A stretch of 64,000 nt of DNA, taken from contig NC_092577.1 of assembly GCF_037975245.1 (NCBI RefSeq), forward strand, positions 33,314,398 to 33,378,397, given 5' to 3'. How positions within the stretch are numbered: the first letter of the stretch is position 1; every line of letters begins with the position of its first letter. Position numbers and translations under genes: made by a program. The DNA is from Apostichopus japonicus. Lineage: Eukaryota > Echinodermata > Holothuroidea > Aspidochirotida > Stichopodidae. The notes under the pieces were generated by a model that did no database searches, was not told the DNA's origin, and worked only from the letters and a program-made list of their open reading frames with translations. Below, one piece after another: positions 42,630 through 54,354 of this stretch.

Positions 42630-45600
42630 GATGTAAAGTTGCTCTTTTTAATATTGGGTGGTAGGTAATCAATTGATCACTGCCAGTGCCGCACGACATG
42701 AAACCTGAGGCCTAAGGTTAAGTGTACTACTGTACATGTAGTAACCAATAGCCAGTACTATATTCTGCAAGAGTAACACATGTTTAGTGCCTGTATGAAG
42801 ACTTTAACAAGCCGTTTTACATAAATAAAATCTATTTTAATTACTATTAAATACTAATTTTACTAAATATGAAGCATTTTACGTTTAAAATATGCTCAAA
42901 TGATACCAAAATAGCCGTTTAATTATTCCACTTCTAAATTTGGTAATGTTGATTAATTTTATGTAAGAAAACTGTAATTATTTGACCTAAAATTAATCTT
43001 GAGGTTGCACAAGTATAATAATTGTATCGTTTGCTTGCCTCGTCATTTGAGCGTAGTTTGCACTGCGGTTATGTATTTGCATCCGTTTCTGTTGTTGCAG
43101 TGGCGTAGGAAGGTACTTTTGAGTGGGGGGGGGGGGGGGCTGAAGACTGATGGCCGGCCTGGGGAAGGGGTCTAAGGGGAGGGGGTGTCCCCCTCCCCTT
43201 TTGATTTTTTTGCATTTCCAGGTGGCCTCAGATGCAATTTGGTGCAATATAGTACACTTCAACACCCACTCCATTTTGTAAACTTAATTTTGTATTTTCA
43301 CCTGGCCTTAGATGCAATTTGGTGCTCCAAATGACATTTTTTCTCATTTGGAAATGAAAAAGGGGTTTTCTGACTTGCGAAGCGGTGGGGGGGGGGGCGG
43401 AATGATACTTCCGCCCCTCCACATTTTTCAGCCCCCCGGTTCCTACGCCCTTGTGTTGTTGTATGGATAGGCGAGGTACGGCCTACATGAAAATAATAAA
43501 GAGTGGTAGGAGTCAAACAAATGTTACTAAATTTTCGTCAGCCATCAACTCTTTAAAGAGCATTCATCCAAAGAGAACATATCTGAATATGCAGTTTGAC
43601 TTGACTAGCCCCAACACGCGTACCCCCCCCCCCCCCATTCCAACAAATATGTATGTGTTTCTTATTCAAGGATAAAACATGGCTATAGTTTTTGTTATGT
43701 GTGATAATTGGAAACGAAAATGTACAGTTAACCTCAGTTGAACCTCTCAAATAGTATGAACTATAGTGCATAGCTTACTTGCACAAGATATACCAAAGGC
43801 ATTCTAGACCAGTTGGAATAAAGGCTAGTATAGTGCGGAGTCTTGTCTTTTCACAGTATTGCGTATGACGCGTACTTGATGTCAACTGATCATGTGATCC
43901 GACATTCGTTTTGGCTTTAAGCTCTAGCCTTGCAAACATGATCTAAGTTCTTCTTTTTTTCGTTCAGTAGGCTTCTTATTATTGGAGAGATGAAATTAAA
44001 TGCTTAATGTATTTTGTATGAACGATGCTAATCAAATGAGGTACCAGTAAAAAGACAAAACTTATAACCCTTCATCAGTTTCATTACCTTTGATCGATCG
44101 GTAAGTTCATTGTCAATGAACTGAGGGCGATGTTCAGCTTTATCACGAGGATGAACGTACTGGACGGGGAGAAGGGGTGGGGGGGGGGCTAGTTTTGCAT
44201 GTGTGAACTTATTTTGCGTTGAACGTTTTAGAGAATTCATCAAAACATTCATCGGGAGCAGGAAGCTGGCTAGCTTAATTAAGGATTATTGACCACCCCG
44301 TCATCCCGTTTAATTCCTACCCCTCACCCACCCCCCCCCCCCACCCCAATTCTCTCATCCGATCTCTCTATGACCGCTTGTAACTATTTTAGTCCTCACT
44401 AAGTTTCACATTGACAGTTCCATCACCAGTACGTGCAAAACAAAATTAACAGGCTTTATTCAAAAACGGCTATCGGTAATGGATTGTTATTCGAGACTGT
44501 TTGGAATTTACTATTTTTATTATATTATTATCTATCCTCTTGTATTCTTTATTATGATTTCGATATTGAAATAAGTTAATTGAGATAAAACTGAATTAAC
44601 GGGTCCATATATAACAAAACGTTGATAATTTAACACAGACAAACAGGACGAAAGGATTGAGGCAGCTTCTTCATGCATCATTTGCTTGCAAGAAAACAAG
44701 GCCAAACTTATAAACTGCGTATTGTATCAAAACAAAACGAAGTTACTAATACCAGCTTTAGATTGTAAAAAAAACAAAGTTACGTATTAACAGTTTCTGT
44801 TTGAGTTACTCGCCAATATACTAACCGCGAGCCGTTGGCTAAAGACTATTTGGAAGTTGAGAGGTTTTACTAGTAGTAATAAAGCGCACTTTTTGTATGG
44901 TGAGCAAACTAGTAAGCGTTCAATAGCGTGGTAATGCCCGGTGACTGATTCGTAGCGACAGTGTCAACAGCTGATCAAGCTAAATGAACGATAGGGACTA
45001 TCTCGCTGGATTTATACCAAAAGAGGTAATGTTGCAGGGTACTACGTAGATTATTCCATAGGCGGCATGATTGGCATACAAAGTAACCACGAAAGGATAT
45101 CACTGTATAGCCTACCTATTACTTGGATTATACATATACATTATCATAAACAGGCAATTCATATTTAACGTGAATAACTTGTAATTCTATTAAATTGTAC
45201 TAGGCTATATAGAGCTCTATAGGCTTATCAGTTTCGAAAGGCCTTGAACTTCTTATACCGTCCGTGGCTGAGCGCGAGAATTTGTTAATATTACAGTTGG
45301 TTGCTGTATGACTAGTTAACCAGACGGTTAATCAGCCATTATTCTAACGCCACAGACTTTAATACGAAGCGTTCGACCTATCATCAGGAGGCTACTATAC
45401 CAACTCTGAACTGCCATCTGTCATAGAATCCGAATTATAGGCTACACCAAACGGCTGAACGAGGAAGTGACATGTGACAATATGTAGAGTCTCGGATCTA
45501 AAATGATCCTTTCATTTCATCAGTGGAAATTTCTGGTCTGACTCTGTATTCTGTATGCAGGTGTGGTGGAGGGGCATGCATGTGAATAATCAGTCTGGTA

Positions 45601-46110
45601 AGTGATTTGGAGTTTTGATACATAGGCCTGCGTCCAAAATCTTAACAGAGCGCCACAAATAAGAAATTCCGCAAAACCACGGTATACACGCGGGAGTCTA
45701 GGGTTTTACAAGAGTAGGCACACTTTATTCAGCTAATTACAGATGGCGTCCCATGGATCATGTCTGTCAGTACTTGGCCTCCCAAAGCAAGCGACCATTA
45801 TATGTATAGCTATATTCTGTGCTTTGTAAGTGAACTCAAAATATGCTCAAATTTGTCTCATCAAATTGCCTGTACACAGATTGCATTAAGAAAATGAAGT
45901 AAAAAGGATACACTTGTAGAAGCAAAGAAAACACAGTGCCATAAAGCGTCCGAATTTTAGTCCGTGACAGCGCTGGAAACTGACAAAGTTTGAAGTAACT
46001 CGACATCCAACCTATGATATATTAGATCTATGTGATAGCGCGTAAGATGTGTTTGCGTTATTAGAATGGACGAATTACGCTGTAGTACGTTAACCTCTCC
46101 GGTGTTCTAA
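42630..46110. other. Intergenic region upstream of DDX54
   Basis: The DDX54 promoter lies in the first part. Apart from the MITE at 43098-43453 and poly-C/G runs (43623, 44330), I see no gene. TAGGCCTA-type words occur near 42500 (within DDX54 intron 1) and 45625. Confidence 0.4.
43098..43453. mobile_element. hAT-like MITE, 356 bp
   Basis: Ends CAGTGGCGTAGGAAGG and (reverse complement) CAAGGGCGTAGGAACC, with an exact 8-bp flank TGTTGTTG at 43090-43097 and 43454-43461. The interior contains two GATGCAATTTGGTGC blocks 60-70 bp apart and poly-G runs. It has no coding capacity and resembles the ends of the nested elements in the NAT intron. Confidence 0.88.
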
Positions 46111-46981
46111 TACGGAGAGCCAAACGTTCCATAAATGTCGAAAAAGAAAGTGAAGTGTCCAAGTTAATATATATATGTCCAAATCGATATCAACATGTTA
46201 CAATTCGATATCAGCATGTTACAATTCCATATGAACATGTCGAAATAAAATACAATATGCCATTGCGTCTATCAACATGTCAAATTCAACATCAGCATGT
46301 CGAAAACTTGTAACAGCATGCCATTACTACATTGGTCATGTCAACATGCTATATTTACGTCGTGCTATAATTTTGGCACTTCGGCGCGCGCCAACGTTTC
46401 GTATATGTCGAGATTTATTTCAGTATGTCCAAAACTTGTGTCAGCATGGTGAGCGAAGAGTAGTGAAGTATTGCCATGACAACGTTGCACATGGTTCGTG
46501 TCGTTCACACGGTACTATGGTTGAATATACTGTAGCGGAAAGCTACGACTTTTCCTTAGTGAGATACGTTTCGTTCCCTCAGGGGTTACATCTGTTGCGC
46601 TCCGTGGAGGTAACGAGAGATGTTTATCCGGAACAGGAACAGGAACTGATTACGTAATTTTGCTATATCGATGTATTCCAGTGACTGGCATAGGCAGGCA
46701 CGGCGGTGGGTGTGTGAGTCGATCCCATTGGTCGCAACTCATCGTAGTTATATACAGGTAGTCCATGATTGGTCTAAGCCTTTTTTTTACAGTTTATGTA
46801 CGGACGTGTGTATACGGGGGTTATTTCCGGGGTATTTAATGAAGGGTTCTTTCGTAAATGAGTGAGTCAGAGAGTCGGAGAGTCGGTCGAGTGCAAGACG
46901 AGGAACTTTCCTTCCGGCGGCTCGTGGTAAAGCCTTTGATATTTGCCTAAGTCCAAACAAATGTGTTTAGGCATTTTAGAG

Positions 46982-47160
46982 TGCCCGACATCTGCGCTGC
47001 CCGAGTCCAGCGGATTGCCCGACACCTGCGCTGCCCGAGTCCAGCGGATTGCCCGACACCTGCCCTGCCCGAGTCCAGCGGATTGCCCGACACCTGCCCT
47101 GCCCGAGTCAAGCGGAATGCCCGAAGCCTGTGCTGCCCGACACCGGTGGATTGCCGACGT
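46982..47160 (+). repeat. 34-bp minisatellite inside the foldback element
   Basis: Unit CCCGAGTCCAGCGGATTGCC plus CGACACCTGCGCTG, about five copies, with the period fixed at 34. It is GC-rich against AT-rich surroundings. All three plus-strand frames stay open across it (PESSGLPDTC, ARVQRIARHL and similar), which follows from the repeat and is not evidence of a gene. Confidence 0.88.
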
Positions 47161-47645
47161 TTAGATTGCCCGACCCTTGCGCAGCCCCAGTGTTATGCCT
47201 GCGTATCCTTGGGTTGTGCCCGACTCCAGTACGTTATATTGGGCAAATGTTAATATTGTGTATTATACGCTGTAGATGTAGAACGAGATGAGAAATTATA
47301 CTTTTATTAAACATACAACTCTGGTGTCTGCCTCCTGATTTAGAGTTAATCTGTATCCGTCCCCCATCTACCTCCCCTACCCTCCTCCAGTTGGTTTCGA
47401 GACAGGTTTTTCACTACCAGACGTTGGCGGCGTTACAATACGTTTTAAACTGCTGCAGTAGGTGGAAAATATACCATTGAGAATATCTTCAAGCCCTTAT
47501 TCGTATTAGTCGCGCCAAAGCTTTGTCCAAACAAAGCAGTTCATTTAATATAATCATTCATAATGAATGTTTTGCAAGAAACTTTTTCTTCCATACCGCG
47601 TTTGGTTGGAGAAATAAACCAATGCGTCAGAGAAAACCAGCTTTC

Positions 47646-47928
47646 GATAGCACCACTCCTCCGAACTCGTCTAGAGGCAACGTTTGACAGTAACAGTAAC
47701 ATGGTAATAAATTGAAAGTTTGTAAGAATATTCTTGGGGAAATTTCACTAGGCCCCTTTCTCCCTTTGATCCAGTCCGTGCTCTGTCTTTGGGATTTACT
47801 TCAACTAAGTTCTACTTGTATTTAGCCTATGCTAAGTTAGGCAATGCCTAGACTAAGGCTAAAGTTAGGGTATACATACTCTTATTTCTAACGTTGCCTC
47901 TAGACGAGTTCGGAGGCGTGGTGCTATC
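47646..47928. repeat. Internal inverted repeat (39-bp arms)
   Basis: GATAGCACCACTCCTCCGAA, continuing through CTCGTCTAGAGGCAACGTT at 47646-47684, is inverted at about 47890-47928 with one mismatch. The right arm abuts the inner end of the 410-bp arm. Could be a 283-bp nested MITE; no target duplication was found. Confidence 0.7.
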
Positions 47929-48646
47929 CCCATAGGACCGTGTGAACGACACGAACCATGTGCAACGTTGTCATGGCAATACTTCACTACTCTTCGCTCA
48001 CCATGCTGACACAAGTTTTGGACATACTGAAATAAATCTCGACATATACGAAACGTTGGCGCGCGCCGAAGTGCCAAAATTATAGCACGACGTAAATATA
48101 GCATGTTGACATGACCAATGTAGTAATGGCATGCTGTTACAAGTTTTCGACATGCTGATGTTGAATTTGACATGTTGATAGACGCAATGGCATATTGTAT
48201 TTTGTTTCGACATGTTCATATGGAATTGTAACATGCTGATATCGAATTGTAACATGTTGATATCGATTTGGACATATATATATTAACTTGGACACTTCAC
48301 TTTCTTTTTCGACATTTATGGAACGTTTGGCTCTCCGTATTCTAATGAAATTGCAGTAAAGGTTGTAGTGAAATAGATGTGCAGTATCGTGCACATGGTT
48401 TCCAGGGTGGGGAGGGAAGGAGGTGGATTCAAAGTTTCCCGGACTGATTTAGTTAGCAGCCTGAATCGTTATGGAAAGACTATGATTCTACTCAATCGAG
48501 GAAGGTGAAGATGGCGCTCTTAATTATAATAGCACAACGACTAGTCGTTTAACTCGATCCTTTTAAGTTTACTAACAAAACATTGACAATGTCTACAAAA
48601 CATTAAATAACCTTATTATTGCATTATTGACCTTAAATTCATCAGG

Positions 48647-51600
48647 ATGACTGGAGAACGGAATTACCCGCTCTGGCTTCAGCCTGATTGGAGAGGGCGC
48701 TCTTACTTTTTACCAACACGACGTAGCGTAGTTTTTCGACGAATTTTATGCATCGCTTTCATTGTCACCGGAATAACCACGGTCGTAATCGGAGTTCTGA
48801 ACGTTAAATGCAAAATACCTCTGTCGTCTCAACTCGTACACGACTCCGAACTCATCATACACTCCATGCCAGTCGTGCAAGGACTGGTGAGTGAACAACT
48901 TAAACAGACGACTTATCGAGTTAAATTTAATTGAGTTGATTTCAGTTGAAGTTCAGCCGTGAGTTAATTAAGTTGAGTTACTTCGAAGCTGAGTTCAGCT
49001 GAGAAGAGCCTTTGATGAATTGAGTTGAGTAGAACCATGGAGCTATAAATTGTTTATAGCTCCATGGTAGAACTGAGATTAGCTAAGCGAAATAGAGGAT
49101 TTGCTTTTCAAACTGTTCTATTTACTAAAACTTGCTTTCCAGACTGTTCTATAAATTAAATTTGTTAAAACTCTATGCTTGAATTGAATTTAGGATATTA
49201 AGTTTGATTTAAAACTGGATTGTGTTGATTTGAGCTGAGTAATGTGCTGAGTAATGAGCTGAGTAATGACCTGAGCTGAGTAATGAGCTGAGCAATGAGC
49301 TGATTAATGAGTTGAGTAATGAGCTGAGTAATGAGCTGAGTAATGAGCTGAGTAATGAGCTGAGTAATGAGCTGAGCTGAGTTGAGTATCAGTTAGTTAT
49401 ACTTTGAAAGTTGTTATCTTACTGCTCAGTCATTTGTTTTATAGTTCCTCAACTTCTTAAGCTACATCTACATTTCCATTTATATAGTCCCTAATATCTC
49501 TTGGAATCATTGGCACAATAACGACGAAGAAGACATACCCTGGACCTGTGAGTATTTGTCAATCCATCTCTATCTGGTTATGAAAAACTAAATCCTCTGA
49601 GTATATACAGGCTCATAATGCGCCCTTTATTTTGCCACCGACATAATTTTGTACGATCCTTTGTAGCATAAAAGTTTACAGGACACGAATATTGTGTAAA
49701 TCATTCCATTGTTTGAGCCCTTCCCCCCCCCCCGAAAAAAGTTATAAATAGTACGGGTCTGAGTTTATATATATGAGTGTTTAATTTTATGAAGGTCAAA
49801 GGTGATAATATTATCAAATATGATACTTGACTCGGCTTGTTATGACGCTTTGCGTTCTAGTTGTGATTGCCAAATACTGGACCACTATACTGGAACAGTT
49901 GCGAGGAATGTAACAGAAGATAGAGCAGAATGTAAGGGCGGCTAGATCAATTCTTACCCTCTCCCCATCACCCACCCCAATGACTTACATGATTTTCATG
50001 GCCGCCTAAGAAAGATACAGAAACTTAAATTTTCTAAACCAACAGATCAATTAGCATTACTGTCACCGATAGCTAACCTGTTAAGTTTTTAGCAGAAACT
50101 TAAATTAAATCGATCGAAACATTTTTGATGGAAGCTCTGAATCCCTAAGTCTCAGTCACTGACGGAGAACTAAAATTGGAAAGTCAAGTTGTGCTATGAG
50201 AGAAATAATTTCCAGGTAGCGGTAAGTTTTTGTGTTTGCTGAATTATGACTGTGGGTGACCATAAGACTATAGTTTCTTCTTTCTAGCATACTGAGGAGT
50301 AATACTGATGCTATTTTATGCAATTCTGTTTCTTTCACTTTAACTATATGGTTGTAAAACAATGGACGTTAACCGTAGTCCACATTATAGTTCCATCTCA
50401 TCAATTATTTTCTGTCTTTCTTTGTAGCTATTAATTTATTGGATATTATTCATCGTCAACATTGGTATCCTGTTTATTAGTTTTTGGATCATCTCTGTTG
50501 ATTTTTCGAGAGACTATGAACATAGAAAGATCTGTCGGTTATCAGAGAACTGTGACAAGAACGAAGAGGGTCATGTCGTACCTTGTCAGCCAAATGACAA
50601 TCCGGCAAGTTTCTGCGATGGTAAAGTGGTAAGCAGAGTTCTGTAGATCAGTATTTCTTATGCTATCAATGCCACCAAAAAGTGAAGCGACGCGATATAT
50701 GCCAACTAACAGGGCGCTACCACCTTTTCTCTACTGGGGGAGGTGTAATTAGATATAAGGTTGTCGAGGGAAGGGGTGTCTCCTCCCCTTTGAGGAATTA
50801 TGGTAAAACGGAGGGTGTTTATATGCAAAATGGTGCGATGTATTAGCAACTTTTGAAATAATGTTGAAGAATTTCGAATGCTTAGGTTGTACCGCATATA
50901 CATTATGTACTGTTCGCTAGGAATTGTTGTCATGTTCTGTATGCCTTATTCTGGCTGAGCTCCCGCAACTCTCCCCCCCACCCAACCCCCCCCCCCCCAC
51001 ACACACACACACACACAATTCCTCTGGGGGATAAGTTGTGAAAATCAAATTATCACTGAAATTGTCCCATTATTATTATTTTATTATGTTTTTTATTTCA
51101 AAATGGGTTTTACATAGGATATAGGTAACATCAGACCTTAATGGTCACTAATTGATTTTGTGAACTACAACCAAATGTATGTATGTAAATTAGTATAAGA
51201 AAATAATACAACCACAAACCACAAAATATTCAGTTGTGTATAATTATGTGTTCTTCTTTCTTCACAGGAGTTAAGATACATCATTGATGTGTTTCTGTTC
51301 CTTATATACTGTTTTAGTATACTACTGGTGTCTATCGGCGCATTATGCGATCCCTTCCAATCCTTACTTTGTTGCAAGAAAAGAAAAATACGATCGCGGC
51401 AATTGGTGAGTAAACCAGTCTCAAATCAGGACGAGCCCAGAAGTAACAAAAATCAATATTTTGTCAAGGTTATAATTTGGATGACTATGAAAATGGGTCT
51501 GTGGCTCAATGAGATTATTATAAGCAAAGAAAGGACATTCATTTATTAGAATAATCATGCTAAGCGGGAAGGTAGATTCTGCTTAAGATTGGCGAATCAT

Positions 51601-52198
51601 CTATCTATATATAATCAGTCCACTTCAACTCCATTCCAACACCCCCCCCCCCCCACCCACCCACCCTTCCGACTCTGAACTGAAGGTAGCTGTCGTGTCC
51701 AATATTTTCACAGAGTAATATTATTAATAATCAATACTATAAGAAACAATCTTGGTCGAATTGGCCCCACATTGTTTCTGTATTTATTTGAGTCCCCTCT
51801 ATAATAAACCTTCTGTTAGACATACTTGTGGTGTGAGTACAGGGTAACCACTACAAAGCCATGAGTACGAGTGTGAGTATAGCCTACACGTGGTGTTTTA
51901 AACATTGCTGAGGACGGGTACAAACCCCACGGGTACAGGGGAAAATATACCCTCGAAACGGTAAAGAGACTCGAGTACTACAAGTCTGATGTTAAACAAA
52001 TGTCATCGACTTTTACTTTCATAGAATGACGTCACTTCTGTTGAACCACAAAGTCCTTCATCATCAGGGGAGGAACCTCCGCCATCTTATAATCAAGTCG
52101 TTTCTACTGGCATATCATCAAATGACATTTCGGGACGGCCAATCGTACTACGAGCAGATGTCGATTGTACAGTGTCAACTACATCAACGTTGTTATAA
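48647..52198 (+). CDS. Four-span membrane protein, MS4A-like (five exons)
   Basis: Exons: 48647-48886, 49488-49547, 50428-50628, 51268-51405, 52025-52198. All introns are GT-AG and phase 0, giving 270 aa. TM1 is FRRILCIAFIVTGITTVVIG. TM2 is split by the first intron (VQGL|SLISLGIIGTITT). TM3 is LLIYWILFIVNIGILFISFW. A loop with four Cys (KICRLSENCDK ... PCQ ... FCDG) follows, then TM4 DVFLFLIYCFSILLVSIGAL. The tail has juxtamembrane Cys (LLCCKKRK) and a PPxY motif (EEPPPSYNQV) that could bind WW-domain proteins. Another acceptor at 49444 would open exon 2 in a frame that stops early after the next junction, so I prefer 49488. The family label rests on layout and resemblance to the gene at 58832; the gene itself is well supported. 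Confidence 0.75.
49034..49068. repeat. Perfect 16-bp hairpin in intron 1 of the four-span gene
   Basis: ACCATGGAGCTATAAA, loop TTG, then the exact reverse complement. Nearby, CTTGCTTTTCAAACTGTTCT and a close variant occur twice in direct orientation (about 49100 and 49130). Role unknown. Confidence 0.85.
49231..49388 (+). repeat. 12-bp minisatellite GAGCTGAGTAAT
   Basis: About 11 units, some with small indels, in intron 1 of the four-span gene (48887-49487). It sits roughly 100 bases before the exon 2 acceptor. Confidence 0.9.
50700..50860. mobile_element. Decayed fragment related to the MITE at 43098-43453
   Basis: Shares GGGAAGGGGTGTCTCCTCCC, CCCTTTGAGGAATT and ATGCAAAATGGTGC-like blocks with that MITE interior. 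Ends are not identifiable. Lies in the intron 50629-51267. Confidence 0.4.
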
Positions 52199-52914
52199 GT
52201 AGAATACCCCTTTCAGGACAGGACGTCTCTCCTTATGGTAGTGAATTAGCGAGCAGCGTGTAATCTGTTCGATAAAAAAACGTGACAACACTGTATATAC
52301 ATGTATGGAGAGTGAGGAAATGTACAACATAGTTCTATCATAATATGATTTTCAATCACATATTATTATAGTGCCAGCTATCTCATCTGAAGATGTCCCC
52401 GGCAAAAAAAAACATATTGATGTTAAGATTTCCTTTTTTTTTTCTATTTTTGGTGTTTTTTTTACCAAAGCAGTCTTTAAACAGACTGACGGAAACTGTG
52501 AAATCACGAGAGCGAAACTGCTGCAAGTTTCATTGATTTGTTTATTTATTGAAAAATGTGGTACCTGGTGAAAAGCCAAGACAGATAAGCAAACAATCAA
52601 ACTTATTTATATATTGCCCTTTCTGTGATTTGAAAACTTTTAGAGAAATGTTGCTGCTGGACCCATGGCCTATAGTTAATTATCGAACTCATTTCTTATC
52701 TAATCATATGCTATATATAGTTTATATACCTATGTATCATGCTACGGTAATTTGACAATGGGTACGTGGTTATATTCCTTCAACTATCCGTAATATAAAT
52801 AAGTATATTCCCTTCAATTCAAGAATGCTAAATATATTTGTTTAAAAAACATTTATTGTATGTGCCAATATATATTGCAACATCCTTTGAAAAATGTTTC
52901 CTTCACCATCATAT
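52199..52914. other. 3' flank of the four-span gene
   Basis: Probable 3' UTR then AT-rich spacer. No further gene seen. Confidence 0.4.
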
Positions 52915-53235
52915 AATAATAATAATAATAAGAAGAATAATAAAAATTAGTAGTTATTTTGACGACGCATAAGCGACCACAAATGTGGGAGAAACCCGCA
53001 AGGTCTTATGGATTACAACTTACACGTCAGGTGGCTTCCAATTCAACATTTTTCAACTCAAATTTGAACTCTTTTCAATTTAGAAAGTAATTTCAGATGG
53101 GAAAACCGTAGATTGCTCTTGGATGAAAAACCCACCTTACTATGGCCTGGCCGGGCATCGAACCCGGAACCTTCCGATTGCTAAGCCTCATTGCTTCAAT
53201 TGCTACTGCCTTCATCCAATCGGCCACAGCACTGG
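52915..53235 (-). mobile_element. tRNA-derived SINE, full length
   Basis: On the minus strand the head carries an A-box (TGGCCGATTGGATGAAGGC, 53208-53226) and a perfect B-box (GGTTCGATGCC, 53154-53164), like a Ser/Leu-type tRNA. A body of about 200 bp follows, then a TTATTATTATTATT tail at 52915-52935. A 3' fragment of the same family is at 27618-27690. Extra bases in the head and the tail argue against a working tRNA gene. Confidence 0.85.
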
Positions 53236-54314
53236 TCATCATATGACACCCGATTCTTGAATGTCTTGTTTACGTCAACATGTCTGCTGAATAATCATGA
53301 AGACCAACATGTAGACATGCACCAGGCCCAGTAGGGACAGTTTTCTTAGTACTTACTTCAGTATGAGCAGTGTAGCTATACTGTTAATATAAGAAAAAAG
53401 GGTTATGAGTTGGTCATACTGTCAGTACGAGTGGTGCTTTGAAGAATGGTATGGGAGGACAGTTTAGAGTGGTTTGAGCAGTAGCAAATGGTTGCAACAG
53501 TTCCTACATAGAAAGGGTATTTGGCTGATTGAAGAGACTACTAATAAACTTTAACCGTTGTGAGATAAAGAGGGGAGAATGCAAGAAACAATACGAGTAG
53601 AGAAGGAACAAACTATGACGATAAATGAGACCCACCCACCCGCCCACCCACCCCACCATGTACCCACATTACTTAATAAGACATGACAATGAAACAAAGA
53701 AACGCCGTCAGAAATACCTATAGATAACAATAGAGCTTTGTAGCACGTTCTGGTATGTACAGATTTGAGACGGTCACTGAATAAGAGTTCCAGATCTTAG
53801 ACCCTTTAACACACAGATGCAATACTGTGTGGAATTCAAACGATATATATATAGGAATGCTGTGAGGAGGGTTGCGGAATTTTGTGTTGTACTTGTGTAC
53901 AGAATAACGATTGAATAAAAAGAGAGTTTAAATGACTTTGGCATAAGGCCCCGTTGCAAATAATGTAACGCAAAGATCGTCTTTTGATGATATATTGATA
54001 TCATAAATAGTTGAGTTGAACCATAAGAGGATTACATACTGAGAGGAAGAGTAGAGCTCGTTATAATGTAAAAAAAACAGTGCTTGGCTTTGGAAGAATA
54101 TGATGTTTCTGCAGTCGCAAAGGATATACTCTTTTAAGAAAAGTCCCCCAAGATGGAACTTGGGGATGAAAAGCAAACAGCTAATCCTAACCTGAAGGAC
54201 TCTTCACCCCATTTCTATTTCATAGAGACTGATACCGAATATGATCTCGCAAAGGATATAGAGTTGTTGATCCAGACAGACGTATACAGTAAGTTAAGTG
54301 AAGTAGGATAATGG

Positions 54315-54354
<40 letters not shown>

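Larger units (their letters stand above)
46111..48339. mobile_element. Foldback-type element with 410-bp terminal inverted repeats
   Basis: The left arm 46111-46520 and right arm 47930-48339 are near-exact reverse complements of equal length. The ends read TACGGAGAGCCAAACGTTCC. TTCTAA lies directly outside both ends (46105-46110 and 48340-48345), a likely 6-bp target duplication. The arms hold degenerate repeats of about 21 bp such as ATCAACATGTTACAATTCGA and ATCAGCATGTTACAATTCCA. The 1.4-kb middle has a 34-bp minisatellite and a second inverted pair, and no recognisable transposase. Both arms contain the same inward reading frame (MSNSTSACRKL...), a consequence of the repeat. Superfamily unknown: 6-bp duplications are known for Polinton and Dada types, but nothing else matches. 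Confidence 0.85.

Noticed and set aside
46277-48173. Two identical reading frames MSNSTSACRKL... facing each other
   Set aside because: They are the same DNA in the two 410-bp inverted arms; no known domain and no conservation test possible here.
49444-49487. Alternative exon start TTCCTCAACTTC for the four-span gene
   Set aside because: It ends out of phase with the next exon and leads to an early stop, whereas 49488 keeps phase 0 and gives a membrane segment.
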